Of a stretch of 64,000 bases of DNA, positions 1-11,983 are shown in pieces. Under the pieces are notes generated by a model. It saw only the letters and a list, made by a program, of their open reading frames with translations, was not told the origin of the DNA and made no database searches. The stretch comes from Hyposmocoma kahamanoa (taxonomy: Eukaryota > Arthropoda > Insecta > Lepidoptera > Cosmopterigidae). Position 1 is the first letter of the stretch. Every line of letters begins with the position of its first letter. A program made the position numbers and the translations under genes. The stretch is taken from NCBI RefSeq assembly GCF_003589595.1, contig NW_020653750.1, positions 6,260,005 to 6,324,004 of the forward strand. The letters are read 5' to 3'.

Positions 1-182
1 TTTTGCAAGTAGGTAGCATAAACTATAACTAGCGAACAACTCCCTGCCTGCAGACTTAGGGCCTTTTCAAGGCATGGTCTTTATGCTTCGTTGTCTCTTT
101 CCATTACCCCTGATAGATGTCAAATGCACACTTACTTTTGTATAAAAACAATTATTTGTGCACCTACTACTAGGTACTACGT

Positions 183-1490
183 GAGGCGTACTATAACTTT
201 CCGGAATTAATAAGAAAAAAATTACTGTAAATGATCAGAAATGAATTTATTGTTTCTCAAAATATTCTTCGTTAGCGTTAATGCACTTTTTCATACGAAT
301 GAAGTAATTTTGAAAATATTTATGCCACTCCTCCATGACAATCTCTGAAACATATTTTTCATACTGTTCGACAGCCTCTTTAGATGATGAAAATCGTGGA
401 CCGCGTAACTGGTTCTTAATTTTTGGAAATAAATAAAAATAACAAGGTGCCAGGTCGGCACTGTACGCGGGATGGCTCATAAGGTCAACGTTGTTCACCT
501 TCAAAAATTCATTTGTCTGTCTGGTCGTTTGAGAACTGGCATTATCGTGGTGCAAGATGATACGGCGTTTACGGTTATTTTTACGGAATTTGTCAATAAC
601 TTCCGGCAAACAAATGCTCGTGTTCCAATTACTATTCACGGTACAAAGATTCTCCAAAGCTACAGTAGCCACGTGTCCAGTTTTATTAAAAAAAGAAGCA
701 ATCATCTGCTTAGAGGCACTTTGCACGTGCGCCACTTTGGTTGGTTTCGGCTCATCTCGAAAGACCCATACACGCGATTGCTGCTTTGTTTTGGGATCGT
801 AACTATAAATCCATGTTTCGTCACCTGTTACTATGTCCCACGCCAAATATGATGCCCCTTCGATGAATTTGGTAAGCATGGCTTTGCACCAAGTGACGCG
901 ATTCGTTTTTTGAGCCTCAGTCAAATTGTGTGGGATCCACCGAGAGCACAGCTTTTTCACACCCATATGTTTGCGTAGTATTGATTGCATTTGACTCATG
1001 CCTATGTCTAAGGATGCCCGAGTCTCATGGTATGTCATATGCCTGTCTGTTTTGATCATACGGCGCACAACATCGATGTTTTTGTTGTTCACAGCAGTGG
1101 ACGTTTTTTGCGGACGATTTCGTGATGGTCACCCGACCATCACGAAATTCGTCACTGAGATTCACACGACCGCGTTTGAATTCTGCAAACCAGCCATAAA
1201 TAGTAATCTTGCATGGTGCTTCATCGCCAAAAACAGCTTAAAGCCGAGCGAAGCTCCGTTGAGCTGGTAAATTACACTTAAAGTCATAGAAAATCCTACT
1301 ACGAAAATTTTCACGAATTAAATCTATGGTGATATAGACAACCAATTTCTAAAATGACGCCACAATGTAAAAACAAGTGACGGTCAGATGAAACAATCTG
1401 TATTCTACAGCCAAAGAATTCCATTTTCAAATGTTGTAATTACTTTTTAAATATTGTTTATGCAAGTTCCGGAAACTTATAGTGCGCCCT
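183..1490 (-). mobile_element. mariner element 1 (Tc1/mariner, DD34D type), inactive
   Basis: The ends are related inverted repeats, GGCGTACTATAACTTTCCGG at the left and its counterpart GGAAACTTATAGTGCGCCC at 1471-1489, the same termini as the copy at 34763-36037. The transposase runs on the minus strand. Length (~1.3 kb) is normal for a mariner. Confidence 0.85.
247..1092 (-). pseudogene. mariner transposase, third catalytic residue lost
   Basis: 281 codons remain open. The helix-turn-helix end (IGMSQMQSILRKHMGV), the WVPHxLTE-like motif ([11 protein letters not shown]), the first catalytic Asp (TGDETW) and the second (HHDNASS) are present. The third Asp, normally in APCDFY 34 residues after the second, is Tyr (SADLAPCYFY; codon TAT where the copy at 35.7 kb has GAC). 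The N-terminal third is out of frame because of extra sequence at about 1101-1130. DNA-cutting activity is therefore not expected. Upstream N-terminal coding continues in another frame to about 1300. Confidence 0.88.
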
Positions 1491-3770
1491 ATGTATTAGG
1501 TACTGTCACTATTTCGGGTTTTTGCATTACCTAATTCAATAAGTTTCATAATATTTATAAAATATTTACTTTACTTGGTTTCGTTGGTAGTACTTTATTT
1601 TTGATTGTAATTTTAAAGCTTTTACATTATAATAATGACTCTCATTTCATACAAGTAACGCACTGTAGTTTAAAGGAAATTTTCGGCACTTAGATAAAAG
1701 TGAATCGTGGATAGTTAACATAGATAACGCCTACACCGTCGAAGTGGGACAAGCGAAAACTTCCACTCGCGTTTAAGGGCAAGAGCAAATTTTTCTTGGA
1801 AAATACCGTCGAGCTCTTCTGTGTATTATAATGTCGTGTACTGCCTACAGATTAAATCTAGGTAAATAAACGCCAAGACTTGTCAACACTTAATCGTGTC
1901 TAACATATTGACCATCGCGGTTTGCCTGAGGATCTTCCCAATTAACGCTCTACAATTTATTTTTAAGGTTATCAATATCTCTACCAAGAAATATTTTTTT
2001 ATGGTTGGTTTGGTTAACACATTTCGCATGTAATTGTTAAATCATTTTCTATTTTAAACAGTTATGAACTTTTTGTTATAGTCTTGTAATAATGTATACA
2101 TGGAATTGACTTATATGTATTTATACAAGGTAAAATATTCCGTTCTATACGTTTAAAATAAAAATGTTTAAGTGTTTCTTTTTTTTAATGTTCATATATT
2201 TTTTAAAAAGATGTGTCGCTCTTCGTATACCATAATATAAAAAATACTTACTATTGTTTTTGTAGTGGTGGTAGTAGTAGGGCATTTACATCGTTTATTT
2301 TGTTATTACTCGACAACTTTTTAACACTACAATACTATTTTATTTTTCTTACAAACCGATGATGTCTTTAGATGTTTGGATATAGGCAGTCTAAAAAGTG
2401 TGCATGAATTTTTTAAAGTCGTACAACTATAATTGTTCGTTTTTCTGCTCAAAAAATCTGCTCTAAAGCCCATAATGTTATACTGCCTTCGCCTTAACAT
2501 TATGCAGCCCTGGTACGTGCAATGTCAATGCACTTTCTTTCAACAGGAAGTGTTAATTCCACTCAATCATTTACATGCCTAATTTTCCACTAATTAGAAC
2601 TCACTAATGCGTAGTGCAATTGAGTCGCAGGTGTACGTTGAATGTACATACATCTACTTAACAACAATATCTGTCTGAATTTCTAACTGTTGCGTAGGTT
2701 GGGACATAATTTATGCTTTTGTGTATTGTGCGTAATCATCACAAGAATGATTGCAACCTTGTTAAAATCCTTTTCTATTACTGGCATTTTCATTTACCTG
2801 GTCTATGACTAAAAATACCTATGCTGTCATCGGCATTTTCACACCAGGAGCCTAACTGATGAATTTGAAAGTCAGACGCTCCGCTCGCTCGGCTCTTGCT
2901 GCTTTTTTATGTTCTTACCTAACCTAACCTACTGAAAGGGAACCGCAACCAAGAATTGACCTATGTACTACCTAAAATACATTTGTTTTATTTAAACCAC
3001 CATGGAATCCGGTGTCTAACAATAATCATTTTGTCAAAATGAAATTTCAACATTGTAAATTATATCAAGGAAAAAAATTCTCCCTCCGCACCTCCGGCTT
3101 TTAAATTATACTCCTAGTATCGAACAGAAAAGTGCCACGGCGAATCGGGTTTAGACTTATTATTTATGTAAAGTGTTATTATACCACGTAAAAATGATCT
3201 AAATTGACAATATATGAAATGATTGTTATATAATATGACCTTTATATGATTTTTTTTTATAAAATGTGAATGTTATATTAAACAAGAATTATACGAAGTT
3301 AAATTATAGGAAGTGAAATTGGTCCAAATAAAAATTATATGAAATAAACGGTATTTGTATTGAAATTAGTTTATTTTATTTTCGTATAAGTGAGGCTACT
3401 ACGTAACAATTTACATTTACATGGGAATAGCCTTGACCCCTTATATATTACAAAATTTCGTTTCACTCATATAAATACAAAATTTCAAACTGTGACCACA
3501 ATTTTATAATTTTTCAAGAACAGCACTAAAAAAAATCGTTACATTTTTTACTTGAATGAAGTAGCATTTTAAGACAAACGGTTACATCGTCGGTTAACAT
3601 TAGGTGAAATTGTATCAAAGCATGTGTCTATTTTAGACATAAAAAAACAATAAGGTGATGACGTCACCATGTCATCATATGCTAAGTGTTGCTGGTGTAG
3701 CTACAATAGTTACAATCTGTAGAAAGCGCAAGGGGATATAGAATAAGAATGCCCAAGTAGCACACCTTAA
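1491..3770. other. AT-rich stretch without a recognisable gene
   Basis: Stops are frequent on both strands. A short inverted pair, CATAATGTTA / TAACATTATG, lies at about 2470-2503. I see nothing else I can name. Confidence 0.4.
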
Positions 3771-3946
3771 CACGGCGTATTTTTTACGTGTAGACGAACG
3801 CGCAGATGACGCGCGTTAATACGATTCAAAAGAGGTTCAGTCGCAGCCAGTTAAACTTTTGGATTACGCTTTATCATTGAGCCTCAAACGGGGCCGTAAA
3901 CGCGCGTTCCTAAAACGGTGTCGTCCACTCGTAAAAATACGCCGTG
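3771..3946. mobile_element. Short MITE-like inverted-repeat element
   Basis: The ends read CACGGCGTATTTTTTACG and, at the right, CGTAAAAATACGCCGTG, an imperfect inverted pair continuing with GT(A/G)GACGA. The interior is ~120 bp with CpG-rich patches. No target duplication is clear. Confidence 0.5.
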
Positions 3947-4082
3947 TGCATAGATTCTTATGTGTACTGACGGTTTTATAGATATCTAATAAAGTTATAT
4001 TTGATATCAACCTTAAGAGGAGGTTGTATACACAATCTCCAGTATAAAGGGGCAAGGGTTTTTAGTGTGACTTATGATATAT

Positions 4083-4288
4083 GACGCACACGCACACACT
4101 CAACATAGCCCCGCACTAGAGAAAACCCTGTGTCGCGGGTGCCATGGACACACACATAGACAACTACAAATTACACCCAAACTCACAAGAGAAATAAATG
4201 TAGTCCATACAAATATTTATTCCGGCCCGGGAATCGAACCTGGGACCTCTGCGTTGCAGGCATGGTAACCGTTCGGCCACGGAGGCAG
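4083..4288 (-). mobile_element. tRNA-derived SINE, family A, copy 1
   Basis: The minus strand begins GCCTCCGTGGCCGAACGG (pol III box A-like) with box B GGTTCGATTCC ~45 bases on, then a ~130 bp body containing GGTGCCATGG-type and AGCCCCGCACTAG-type blocks (as written on +). The same unit occurs at 15.2, 15.4, 22.3, 29.3, 29.9, 45.8 and 47.3 kb. Confidence 0.8.
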
Positions 4289-4548
4289 TTATGACCTTTA
4301 GACAGTGAATGGGGTATTTGTCATTTTCTCAAGATTGAATGACCTTTAAGACAGTGAATAGGTTACTACTTGTCATTTTCTCAAGATTGAATGACCTTTA
4401 GACACTGAATAGGGTACATCTTGTCATTTTCTTAAGATTGAATGACCTATAGACAGTGAATAGGGTACTTCTAGTCATTGTCTCAAGATTGAATGACCCT
4501 TAGACAGTGAATAGGGCACTTCTTGTCATTTTCTCAAGATTGACTACA
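4289..4548. repeat. Minisatellite, ~51-bp unit, 5 copies
   Basis: The unit ATGACCTTTAGACAGTGAAT...TTTTCTCAAGATTGA recurs at 4291, 4339, 4391, 4442 and 4493 with few changes. It starts directly at the head of the SINE at 4083-4288. Confidence 0.9.
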
Positions 4549-5160
4549 AGAACACGTTAAGATAGTTTGCAGTGCACATTTGTATCTATTAAGTAACTTA
4601 TAGATAATTTTAAGATTACCAATCCATGCGTTTGAGAACACCATTTACAGGCACATTATTCTAAAGTAATAGCGATTGAAGTATATTTGACATACAGTTT
4701 ATCTGTTTAATCTTGGGAATTCCATGTACCAGAGCACCGGAATTTTCTTAAGCACACCAACCAGAACTTTCAAATCCGTATGTTAATCCCTCTGTCAATC
4801 ATTGTTACTTTACTGCATTACCTACATCCTGAGGCGGTGCCCATAAAACCACTCTTATAAACCTAGAAAGAACGCAAACAGCTGTTCTTAAAAAACTTCG
4901 GTACTTTCGATTACCCAACTGTTTATCCTACAAATATTTTATCAATAATTTTAATAAAATAAAATAACCAACCACAGACGACTCGATACCTTTTCTTCTC
5001 GTACAAGACTCCTAGTAGCACACTCGCATAGATTCTTCAGCTTCATTGCCACATACATTCACTTCAAAATAAATTCTACTTTGTATTATTTCGCAATGTA
5101 TAAGACAATATGTCGAATCCTGGCCTAAGAATAAACTTATGATGATACAAAAGGCTTGCC
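4549..5160. other. Gene-free stretch
   Basis: AT-rich unique-looking sequence between two minisatellites; nothing recognised. Confidence 0.4.
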
Positions 5161-5162
5161 AG

Positions 5163-5325
5163 ACCAACAGCGGGAACCCCAAGCGGGGACCCCAACCTGG
5201 GCCCCCAAGCGGGGACCCCACCCGGGGCCCCCAAGTGGGGACCCCAACTGGGGCCCCCAAGCGGGGACCCCAACCGGGGACCCCAAGCGGGGACCCCAAC
5301 CGGGGCCCCCAAGCGGGGACCACAA
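5163..5325. repeat. GC-rich minisatellite, 15/30-bp unit
   Basis: About ten alternating 15-mers of the kind CCCCAAGCGGGGACC and CCAACCGGGGCCCCC. The GC content is far above the surroundings. Unit length is a multiple of three and the unit lacks stops, so long Gly/Pro-rich frames are open on both strands; these are artefacts. The minus strand has many GGGG runs. Confidence 0.9.
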
Positions 5326-5379
5326 CCAACGCCCTAACTCACCCCCATATGCCTTATAAATTTATCATAATTGTCAGTT

Positions 5380-5612
5380 TTAATTGTTAATTGTTAATCA
5401 AAAACATTGAAAAGATTGAAAATTGATTAATTGTTAATTGTAGATATTTGCGATTAACGATTGATCAATTGTTAGTTGCGAGAACCGCAATTAACAATTA
5501 ATCAATTGTTAATTGCGGTTCTCGCAACTAACAATTGATCAATCGTTAATTGCTGTTTCGCAATTGACAATTAATCAATTGTCAATCTTTAATTGCCAGA
5601 ACAATTAAATTT
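5380..5612. repeat. AT-rich (TTAATTGTTAATTG)-type repeat with a large palindrome
   Basis: Variants of CAATTAACAATTAATCAATTG repeat in both orientations. Within it, 5454-5499 and 5504-5549 are perfect 46-bp inverted arms around a 4-base centre (AATC). Confidence 0.9.
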
Positions 5613-5619
5613 TGCCCAA

Positions 5620-5852
5620 CACTGGTATGGAGTACTGCTGCCACTTATGGGATGGCACTGCTAAATACCAACTGGCCACCTTGGATTCAATAGACAAGCG
5701 TGCTAAGAGTCTTATAGGTGACTCGGAATTAGTAGAGGTGAAGCTGCAGAGCCTTGGACACCACCGCAGAGTTGCCAGCTTATCGGTATTCTACACCATA
5801 TATCACGGAGAGAATACGATGGAATTGCATAAATTGATTCCGGATTTTCGGT
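5620..5852 (+). mobile_element. LINE (non-LTR retrotransposon) fragment, C-terminal coding end
   Basis: Open reading of ~80 codons with MEYCCHLWDGTAKYQLATLD, RAKSLIGD and RRVASLSVFYTIYHGE. This resembles the region after the reverse transcriptase of jockey/CR1-like LINEs in insects (YCxHxWxG...LDxIxxRAxRLI). It is truncated on the left and ends near HKLIP. Confidence 0.65.
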
Positions 5853-5888
5853 TTTGAAGGGTAAGATATATATAAGATATATAAGAAT

Positions 5889-6056
5889 GATTTGTCAACT
5901 TATATTTCAGGTTGACGGGCGCAGAGGCGTATCCCTCAGATCTTTACGACTAAAAGCTCTGAGTGGCACTGCAATTGATATAGACAAGCGTGTCGCTTAC
6001 CACCAGGCGCACGACTTGTTTGTCCCGTCACTCGGTATCATAAAAAAGTCTTTATT
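5889..6056 (+). mobile_element. SINE-like repeat family B, 3' half
   Basis: Matches the 3' half of the ~300 bp unit seen whole at 11681-11983 (CTCAGATCTTT, GCTCTGAGTGGCACTGCA, GCGCACGACTTGTTTGTCCC) and ends in a short A-run. Confidence 0.75.
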
Positions 6057-7170
6057 CTCTAGAAGCAAAGTTTGTGTAACATACTCCATAATCATCAAAC
6101 TGCAAACTTTGTGTAGTTTATCATAATAACTTAAACGTGGTATACTACGTAAACGTAAGCTAGTATCACTAGTACAGTCAGTTCGAAAAAGGCTGAACAG
6201 TCGTTTTACACTAACTCGTAGGTACTTCCATTACTAAAGTAATGTCTTGTAAACAAGATAAGTTTTTGCTATATACCATATTTCTTTATGACACACGTAA
6301 CATAAACTGGTAAGATTAGATAATATCTACCAGGTCTGTCGACCCTTCAATAGCACCGTGTCAATCAGCTTTACACCTAAAATTTTAATGCAAGGGCCGG
6401 TTTTCATAAGTATCGTCCAAAATGTGAAGTGTAAGGCTAAGTACGCTGTTGATTGCAGCTTATTTATATCTAGCAATCGAAGCCATGTAAAATTGCTAAA
6501 ACCCTGCTAACGGTTTAAAGATTTGAAAAACACCTTTGTTATAGAATGTCCACTTTAAAAATCACAAGCTCATCACAAAACAACTCTACATGTCTTTAAC
6601 TTACGGTTGAAAATGGTGGAACTGGCCTCCATACGTAAAGTTGCATTAAGTGTGATATTTGCTAGTAGTTAGTAGTACTAGATGGACAGGTTTGCAGTAA
6701 TGCAGCCAGGCTGTCTGTCGCGCCTATCACTGCTTACAATTACAGGCCTATCAATTACACGGGAGATATTCTACATAGCTTCTGTCCATAAACTAGCGAT
6801 TGATGGAATAGATATTTCGTATTTTATTACTTTGTTGGTCAAGTGGAAGTAGGTGGAGGTGACCTAGGGCCTACTATGATCATATTACAAGGAACCAGCC
6901 AGGTTCCATATAGTTTGGTTTACGTGGTAAAACCGAGTCGTTTAAATTCGTATCATGACAAAGTTGAGCGGGAATTGCATGGCAAGATGGTGAGTTTTGC
7001 TTTTTAAACATTAATTAATTATTATTGTCTCTGACTTACTAATTAGTAAAACTATAGAGCGAGACTATAGAGAAACTAGAGATTTGCTAGAAGACGTCGG
7101 TTCGAATTTTTTCTAAGCGTTCGATCTTTGTATTAATGATTATAGAGCGAGAGTTATTTTAATGATACCA
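6057..7170. other. Gene-free stretch
   Basis: AT-rich sequence, stops in all frames; nothing recognised. Confidence 0.4.
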
Positions 7171-7420
7171 TAAGTGACTGGACTGATAAGTCGTGCGCCT
7201 GGTGGTCCATAACTGTTGCAGTCATTCGACCTTTAAAAGATCTGAGGGGCACCGCCCTTGCGACTGTAACCATGAGACATAAGTTGATAATATAGACACG
7301 TGGGCTACAATTTCACCGTTACCGTTACACTTCAAAACCGAAACGCAGTAATGCTCACATTACTACTTGACGATAGAAAGTGGCAGTACTTCTCAGAACG
7401 GACGCTTTCACACAGCTACT
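7171..7420 (-). mobile_element. SINE-like repeat family B, diverged copy
   Basis: The reverse-complement unit is recognisable by GTCGTGCGCCTGGTGG, AGATCTGAGGGGCACCGCC, GAGACATAAGTTGA and CGCAGTAATGCTCACATTAC. Several small deletions. Confidence 0.75.
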
Positions 7421-8346
7421 AAAAGATGGAGTTACACGTTTAATCATGTAAAAAAAATGGTAACTGTACAGAACGCTCCCAGGGTAGCCTGGGAGCGTGA
7501 TTGTGTTCGAAAAGGGAAACATTGTGTTTCTAAAATAATTTTATTATTGATTATATAAAACACCTTGTTTTATAACATCGTACTTTGTATAATTAAAGAA
7601 AAAAATTGAGAAAAAAGTGAACAGATTTGAATGGACAACTGACTGAACCTGTCTTGTTTTGATTAGGCCATAGTAAGAATTTGACAGATAATTCAATATA
7701 CGGGCTTAATCAGGATTGCTCATGGTATGCCCTCTTGTAATAGTGGGAATAGAATGAATGAATCATTTATTAATAATAACTTTAATAATAACTTTATTTA
7801 TAGCCATTACAAATATTATAAAAATAATTACAGTAATATGTTTTAAGTAATTGATTGGTTGCTAACCAGCCAGGTAACATCCAGACCTCACAAAAGGATT
7901 CAACCTGTGTTAGCGGATAGTACTGCTGCCACCACGGCGGGAAAGCATCAATCTTAGTTGTAACAAACAAATGGCTTAAAAGTAAACTAAATAAAACTCT
8001 GTAGTCCCAAAACTAGTACAATAAGACTGTTCTTTTGGGACTAAGAAGAAAATAAAATTAAATTTAACAAAGAAACAACATTTAAAGAGTAGGTTAATTA
8101 AGTTTATAGATTAATCTATGCTGTGTAGTTGGCGGTGTGTATGTAAAAGTGGAGAGTGTGTATTAAATGTGTCGTGAATGGTACTGATTCGGACATGTAG
8201 TGTGTGAATGTGAGCTGTATGAAAGGTGCGTCTTAATTTTTGCTTTTGAATGCGTATAGGGTCTTAACATAGGAGAGCCGAATAACAAATGAGTTTAAAT
8301 GAAATTACACAATCTAATCTAGTTGATTATTTATAGATAAATGAAA

Positions 8347-9405
8347 TTACTTTAACAGCGATTCTGTGGAATCGTAGTCGTGGCATTGTAACAAAGCTGT
8401 CAGTTTTTTCTTGACTTCGTAACGGGAAAGAGAATATATGTTTATTTTACTATTGATGATATTATATAAGCGAGGGCTGAGAACACAGAAGTGCCTTCCA
8501 GCCAAGGTAGTCCCATATTGCCTGTGAGGGCATACGTAAGCACTTCTACGTCTCTGCAAAAAAGTTGGGTCATATTTTAATAGCGTATGCATCTGCAAGA
8601 TGACATGTAGTATGTATAACTGCCTTACTGACAGAACTGAAGAGTCAGAGTATAACAGTGAAGTTGGATACCGGTAAGGCTTTTTAAACATCACTTTTAA
8701 GACCGACCTCTGAGCTCTTTCCAATTTAAGCATAGTCGTTTTAGCCGCACCACCCCAAGCAGTAAGACAGTAGGTCAATAAGGACACGCATAAGGCAGAA
8801 TAAGTCATGTGGAGGGTGTGAGCATCAACTACTTGCCGGAGGTTTTTGAACACATAGATTAGTTTACGAATCCGTGAGGTCAAAGAATTTATGTGATTGC
8901 GCCAACTAAAAGTTTGGTCAATAGTTACACCGAGATATTTGTATTGATTGGTGGCTGCAATGTAACGACAAGTACAATTATGACTTGGGATTACGCAAGT
9001 ATGGGCCTTTATAAGAAATGCATTAGTGGGTGGTATTGAAGATTGTTTGAGCGCGAAAGGAAGAAAAAAGGTTTTTGACAAATTAATAGTGAGCAAATTG
9101 GAGGACAGCCAACTCATTACCGCAGCAAAAGCATTCTCTGCCAGCTCACGCACCTCTTCCCAGGTACTTCCATGTATTAATAAGGCTGTGTCATCAGCGT
9201 AAGTGATGATCCTGCAGTTGGGAAGCTGAAGCTGACATAGGTCATTAATATATGCGATGAAGAGGGAAGGACCAAGAATACTTCCTTGCGGAACACCGAT
9301 TGAAATTTGCTCGTCATCACTAACATAATTCCCGATTTTTACTGCTTGTGAGCGGTTGGTTAAATAATTTTTAAAAATATCCAGTTGGGTACCCCTGATG
9401 CCCAT
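8347..9405 (-). pseudogene. LINE reverse transcriptase, palm to C-terminus
   Basis: 352 codons, intact to the natural stop. [10 protein letters not shown] at residues 37-46 and the catalytic YADD at 69-72 are seen, then the thumb and C-terminal region (GVTIDQTFSWRNHINSL, LLTYCLTAWGGAAKT). The start is not real: KLEAMGIRG is mid-domain, and the fingers and first catalytic Asp block are missing, removed by the deletion at 9405-9470. Clade not assigned. Confidence 0.85.
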
Positions 9406-9420
9406 AGCTTCTAATTTAAG

Positions 9421-9470
9421 TAAAAGTAAAGGGATTGAGACCGAGACCGAGACCGAGAACGGAGATTGGC
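9421..9470. repeat. (GAGACC)n short tandem repeat at a deletion junction
   Basis: GAGACCGAGACCGAGACCGA sits exactly between the two LINE coding blocks. Confidence 0.8.
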
Positions 9471-9990
9471 CTGTAATTATTTACAACATCATTATCTCCT
9501 GATTTGTGAATGGGATGTACCAGAGCCTTTTTAAAAACATTAGGGAAATCTCCGGTAGAAAGGGACAAGTTACAGATATGAACAAGTACTGGAATGAGAA
9601 CATGGCGCGTCGACTTCAAAATTGACGAGGAAATACCATCATGACCGACCGCGCAATTATTGCGCATCATCAAAATTAATCCTTCGATTTCCTCACAGTC
9701 CACATCCAATACAGAGAAAGACTTAGCGGATAAAGAACGAGCTACAGGAGATTGACAAATTGCGGTTAAAGATGGTTTGATTTTACTCGCTAAATTAATT
9801 CCGATTGTAGCAAAAAACTTGTTCACAATGTTCACTGAAGTTACCGGGTTGGGATGTAATTTCAACAGGGAGCCTGACGGATTCGTTGCAGACTGCATAT
9901 TCGTAATGGTTTTGACTACATTCCAAGTTAACCTAGCATTGTTTTTTGCATTCATTAGCAATGATCTCAAGTAAGATTTTTTTAAGTTTT
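9470..9990 (-). pseudogene. LINE reverse transcriptase, N-terminal part
   Basis: Reads from about LRSLLMNAKNNARLTWNVV to NNYRPISVL, the classic RT motif, preceded by GHDGISSSILK. It ends at 9465 just where the conserved fingers should continue. It belongs to the same element as 8347-9405 but in another frame, with roughly 70-80 residues missing between. Confidence 0.8.
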
Positions 9991-10099
9991 TAAGTAGTAA
10001 AAAAAAAAAAAAAAAAAAAAAATGAATCAATGAATGCATTATATTTATAGCGAAGCTATAACAGCTTCGGGAACTATAGAAGCTATCACAGTCCACCCC

Positions 10100-11680
10100 G
10101 ATTTCGCGCTAACCTTTCTCTATAATAAATTTGTACTATATAAAATCCTATTTTGTAATGTAAATTATGTATCATGATTATTTATAAACTTTAATCCTAT
10201 CTGCTTTTAATGGTCATGCTATGCACCCCTGTTAGTTATTCTGAACCCAGCTCTTCGGTTACCTGGTGGAGAATGCCTAATGCCATTTATACTATTTTAG
10301 TGCAATGGAATTTAAATTAAAAAAATGCACCAAATTAGTTCTTAGTGTATTACGATACCAGACAGACCGCCTCTGTGGCCTCTGCAAACTTTAGAAGTAG
10401 AAATCTGTACACTTTATTGATTTACTTCAACCTGTCATAGACAGACCAATATCAAATATTGTACGGGAAAAATCACATGTAAAACAAATGAGTTTTGCAA
10501 ACATTTCCATTAGATTCTTTTGATAAAAAATTCCAATAGCAAAGGAAGGCAAATACGATCGGTGAGCTGTTCATGCTCGTCGAACGTGATTGACTTGACC
10601 TACATCATTATTTGTACATACATCTACTGAATTGCCATTCTCGAGAAAAAACGTACTTTGAGACAAATAATTTACGACTTGCATGTAATAATATGTGTTA
10701 CCGGTTACAAGTATAGATACCAATAATAAAGTAAAAAAATAGCAAGTGAACTAAACTGTTTCTATGAGTTTTTTATTTGTTAAAAACCATTTTGAAATAC
10801 CTCATTATAAAACTGACTATAAAATATATACCATATAAAAGACGATCGTATTTATTTTTTGTTATAAAAATTGCGTTTTTCCTATAGTTTCTACGCGAGT
10901 TTTTCTTGAATAGACTTAAAAAATTAACAATGTAAAAAATATATTGTCAAGTAGTCGTTTAAATCGAGTCGATTAGTATAGAAAGTAGGCCGATAATGTG
11001 TTAAACAAAGAGTTCAAGTTCAAAAGTTATGAAATAGATTATTATCGGTGTTACGCTGCAATCTACGTAAACAATAGCTAATTGTGTAATAATTTATAGA
11101 AAATAATCTGTATTGATGATGTGGTGAATAAATATTTAATAGATTAAGAATTATATGAAATAGAAATATATGGACCAAATTGGATAAAGATTCACACATT
11201 ACATTAATTGAATTTTAAGTTTTCAAACCACACCAGTTTTTAGTACGCAAGAACAAAATACAGACAAACAAAGACAAAACATAGAGTATACCCTATCTTA
11301 TATCTTTTGTTTGTGGTGGTCTTGTTGACAGATAACATAAATAAATTGTGCACTTACTATAAAGATACATATATAGCGTTTACACAGAGTTGCCGACTTC
11401 AGCAGCCTACTTCGCCGACAGATAGACGAATTCGGCTGATGCAGGCGGCGCGCGCGCATTGGCTGCGCTTGACTCGCGCTATACAACGCGAGTGCTGAGC
11501 GAGATTATGCGAATGTATGCGTCCTATTTACACTAAGTCGGCTGCCGCTTTCCTCGAAATTACTAATAAATACAAGTTTACGCATAGAGACACAACAATT
11601 CGTTCGAAACGTTCAACAAACTGATCGGGTAGGTAGGTATTCTCTTGCCCCCAGAACGCGCGTTCTCGTGAGACGTTCTA
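10100..11680. other. Gene-free stretch with one CpG-dense patch
   Basis: AT-rich throughout except 11385-11500, where GC rises (GGCGGCGCGCGCGCATTGG). Small ORFs on both strands of that patch reflect composition; no product recognised. Confidence 0.4.
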
Positions 11681-11983
11681 GTAGCAGTAGAGCACCTTGT
11701 GAAAGAGTTTGTCCAGGGAAGTACTGCCACCTTGTCTATTTCTGCCGCCAAGCAGTAATGTCAGCATTACTGCGTTCCGGTTTTGAAGGCTAAGGGTGCA
11801 GGTGAAATTACAGGCACATGAGACTTGTCAACTTATGTCTCAGGGTGAAGGGCGCAGTGGCAGCGCCCTTCAGATCTTTGCGATCTAAAGCTCTGAGTGG
11901 CACTGCAACTCTTATGGATATATATAGCTTACCATCAGGTGCACCACTTGTTCGTCTCGTCGCTTGATATTATAAAAAAAAAA
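11681..11983 (+). mobile_element. SINE-like repeat family B, near full length
   Basis: Starts GTAGCAGTAGAGCACCTTGTG and ends TATTATAAAAAAAAAA. Internal blocks shared with 13 other copies include GTCCAGGGAAGTACTGCC, AGCAGTAATGTCAGCATTAC and CTCAGATCTTTGCGAT. The A-tail at the same side in most copies suggests retroposition. I do not see a clear tRNA head. Confidence 0.85.

Larger units (their letters stand above)
7750..9996 (-). mobile_element. LINE (non-LTR retrotransposon), 5' truncated, internal deletion
   Basis: On the minus strand, reverse transcriptase coding (9990-9470 and 9405-8347) is followed by a ~600 bp 3' UTR ending in an AT-rich short repeat near 7750. At the other side the homology stops next to an A-run of ~25 bases (9999-10023). 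LINEs copy themselves by target-primed reverse transcription; 5' truncation is typical. Confidence 0.8.

Noticed and set aside
472..852. Plus-strand 126- and 81-residue frames over mariner 1 (and equivalents at 35344-35691 and 36857-37162)
   Set aside because: Antisense shadows of the transposase.
4083..4288. tRNA genes at the GGTTCGATTCC sites (also 15.5, 22.4, 29.4, 45.8, 47.4 kb)
   Set aside because: The tRNA-like heads are fused to a shared ~130 bp body and occur in many copies: SINEs, not genes.
5012..5390. Five overlapping Gly/Pro/Trp-rich frames on both strands
   Set aside because: Explained by a 15-bp stop-free GC-rich minisatellite.
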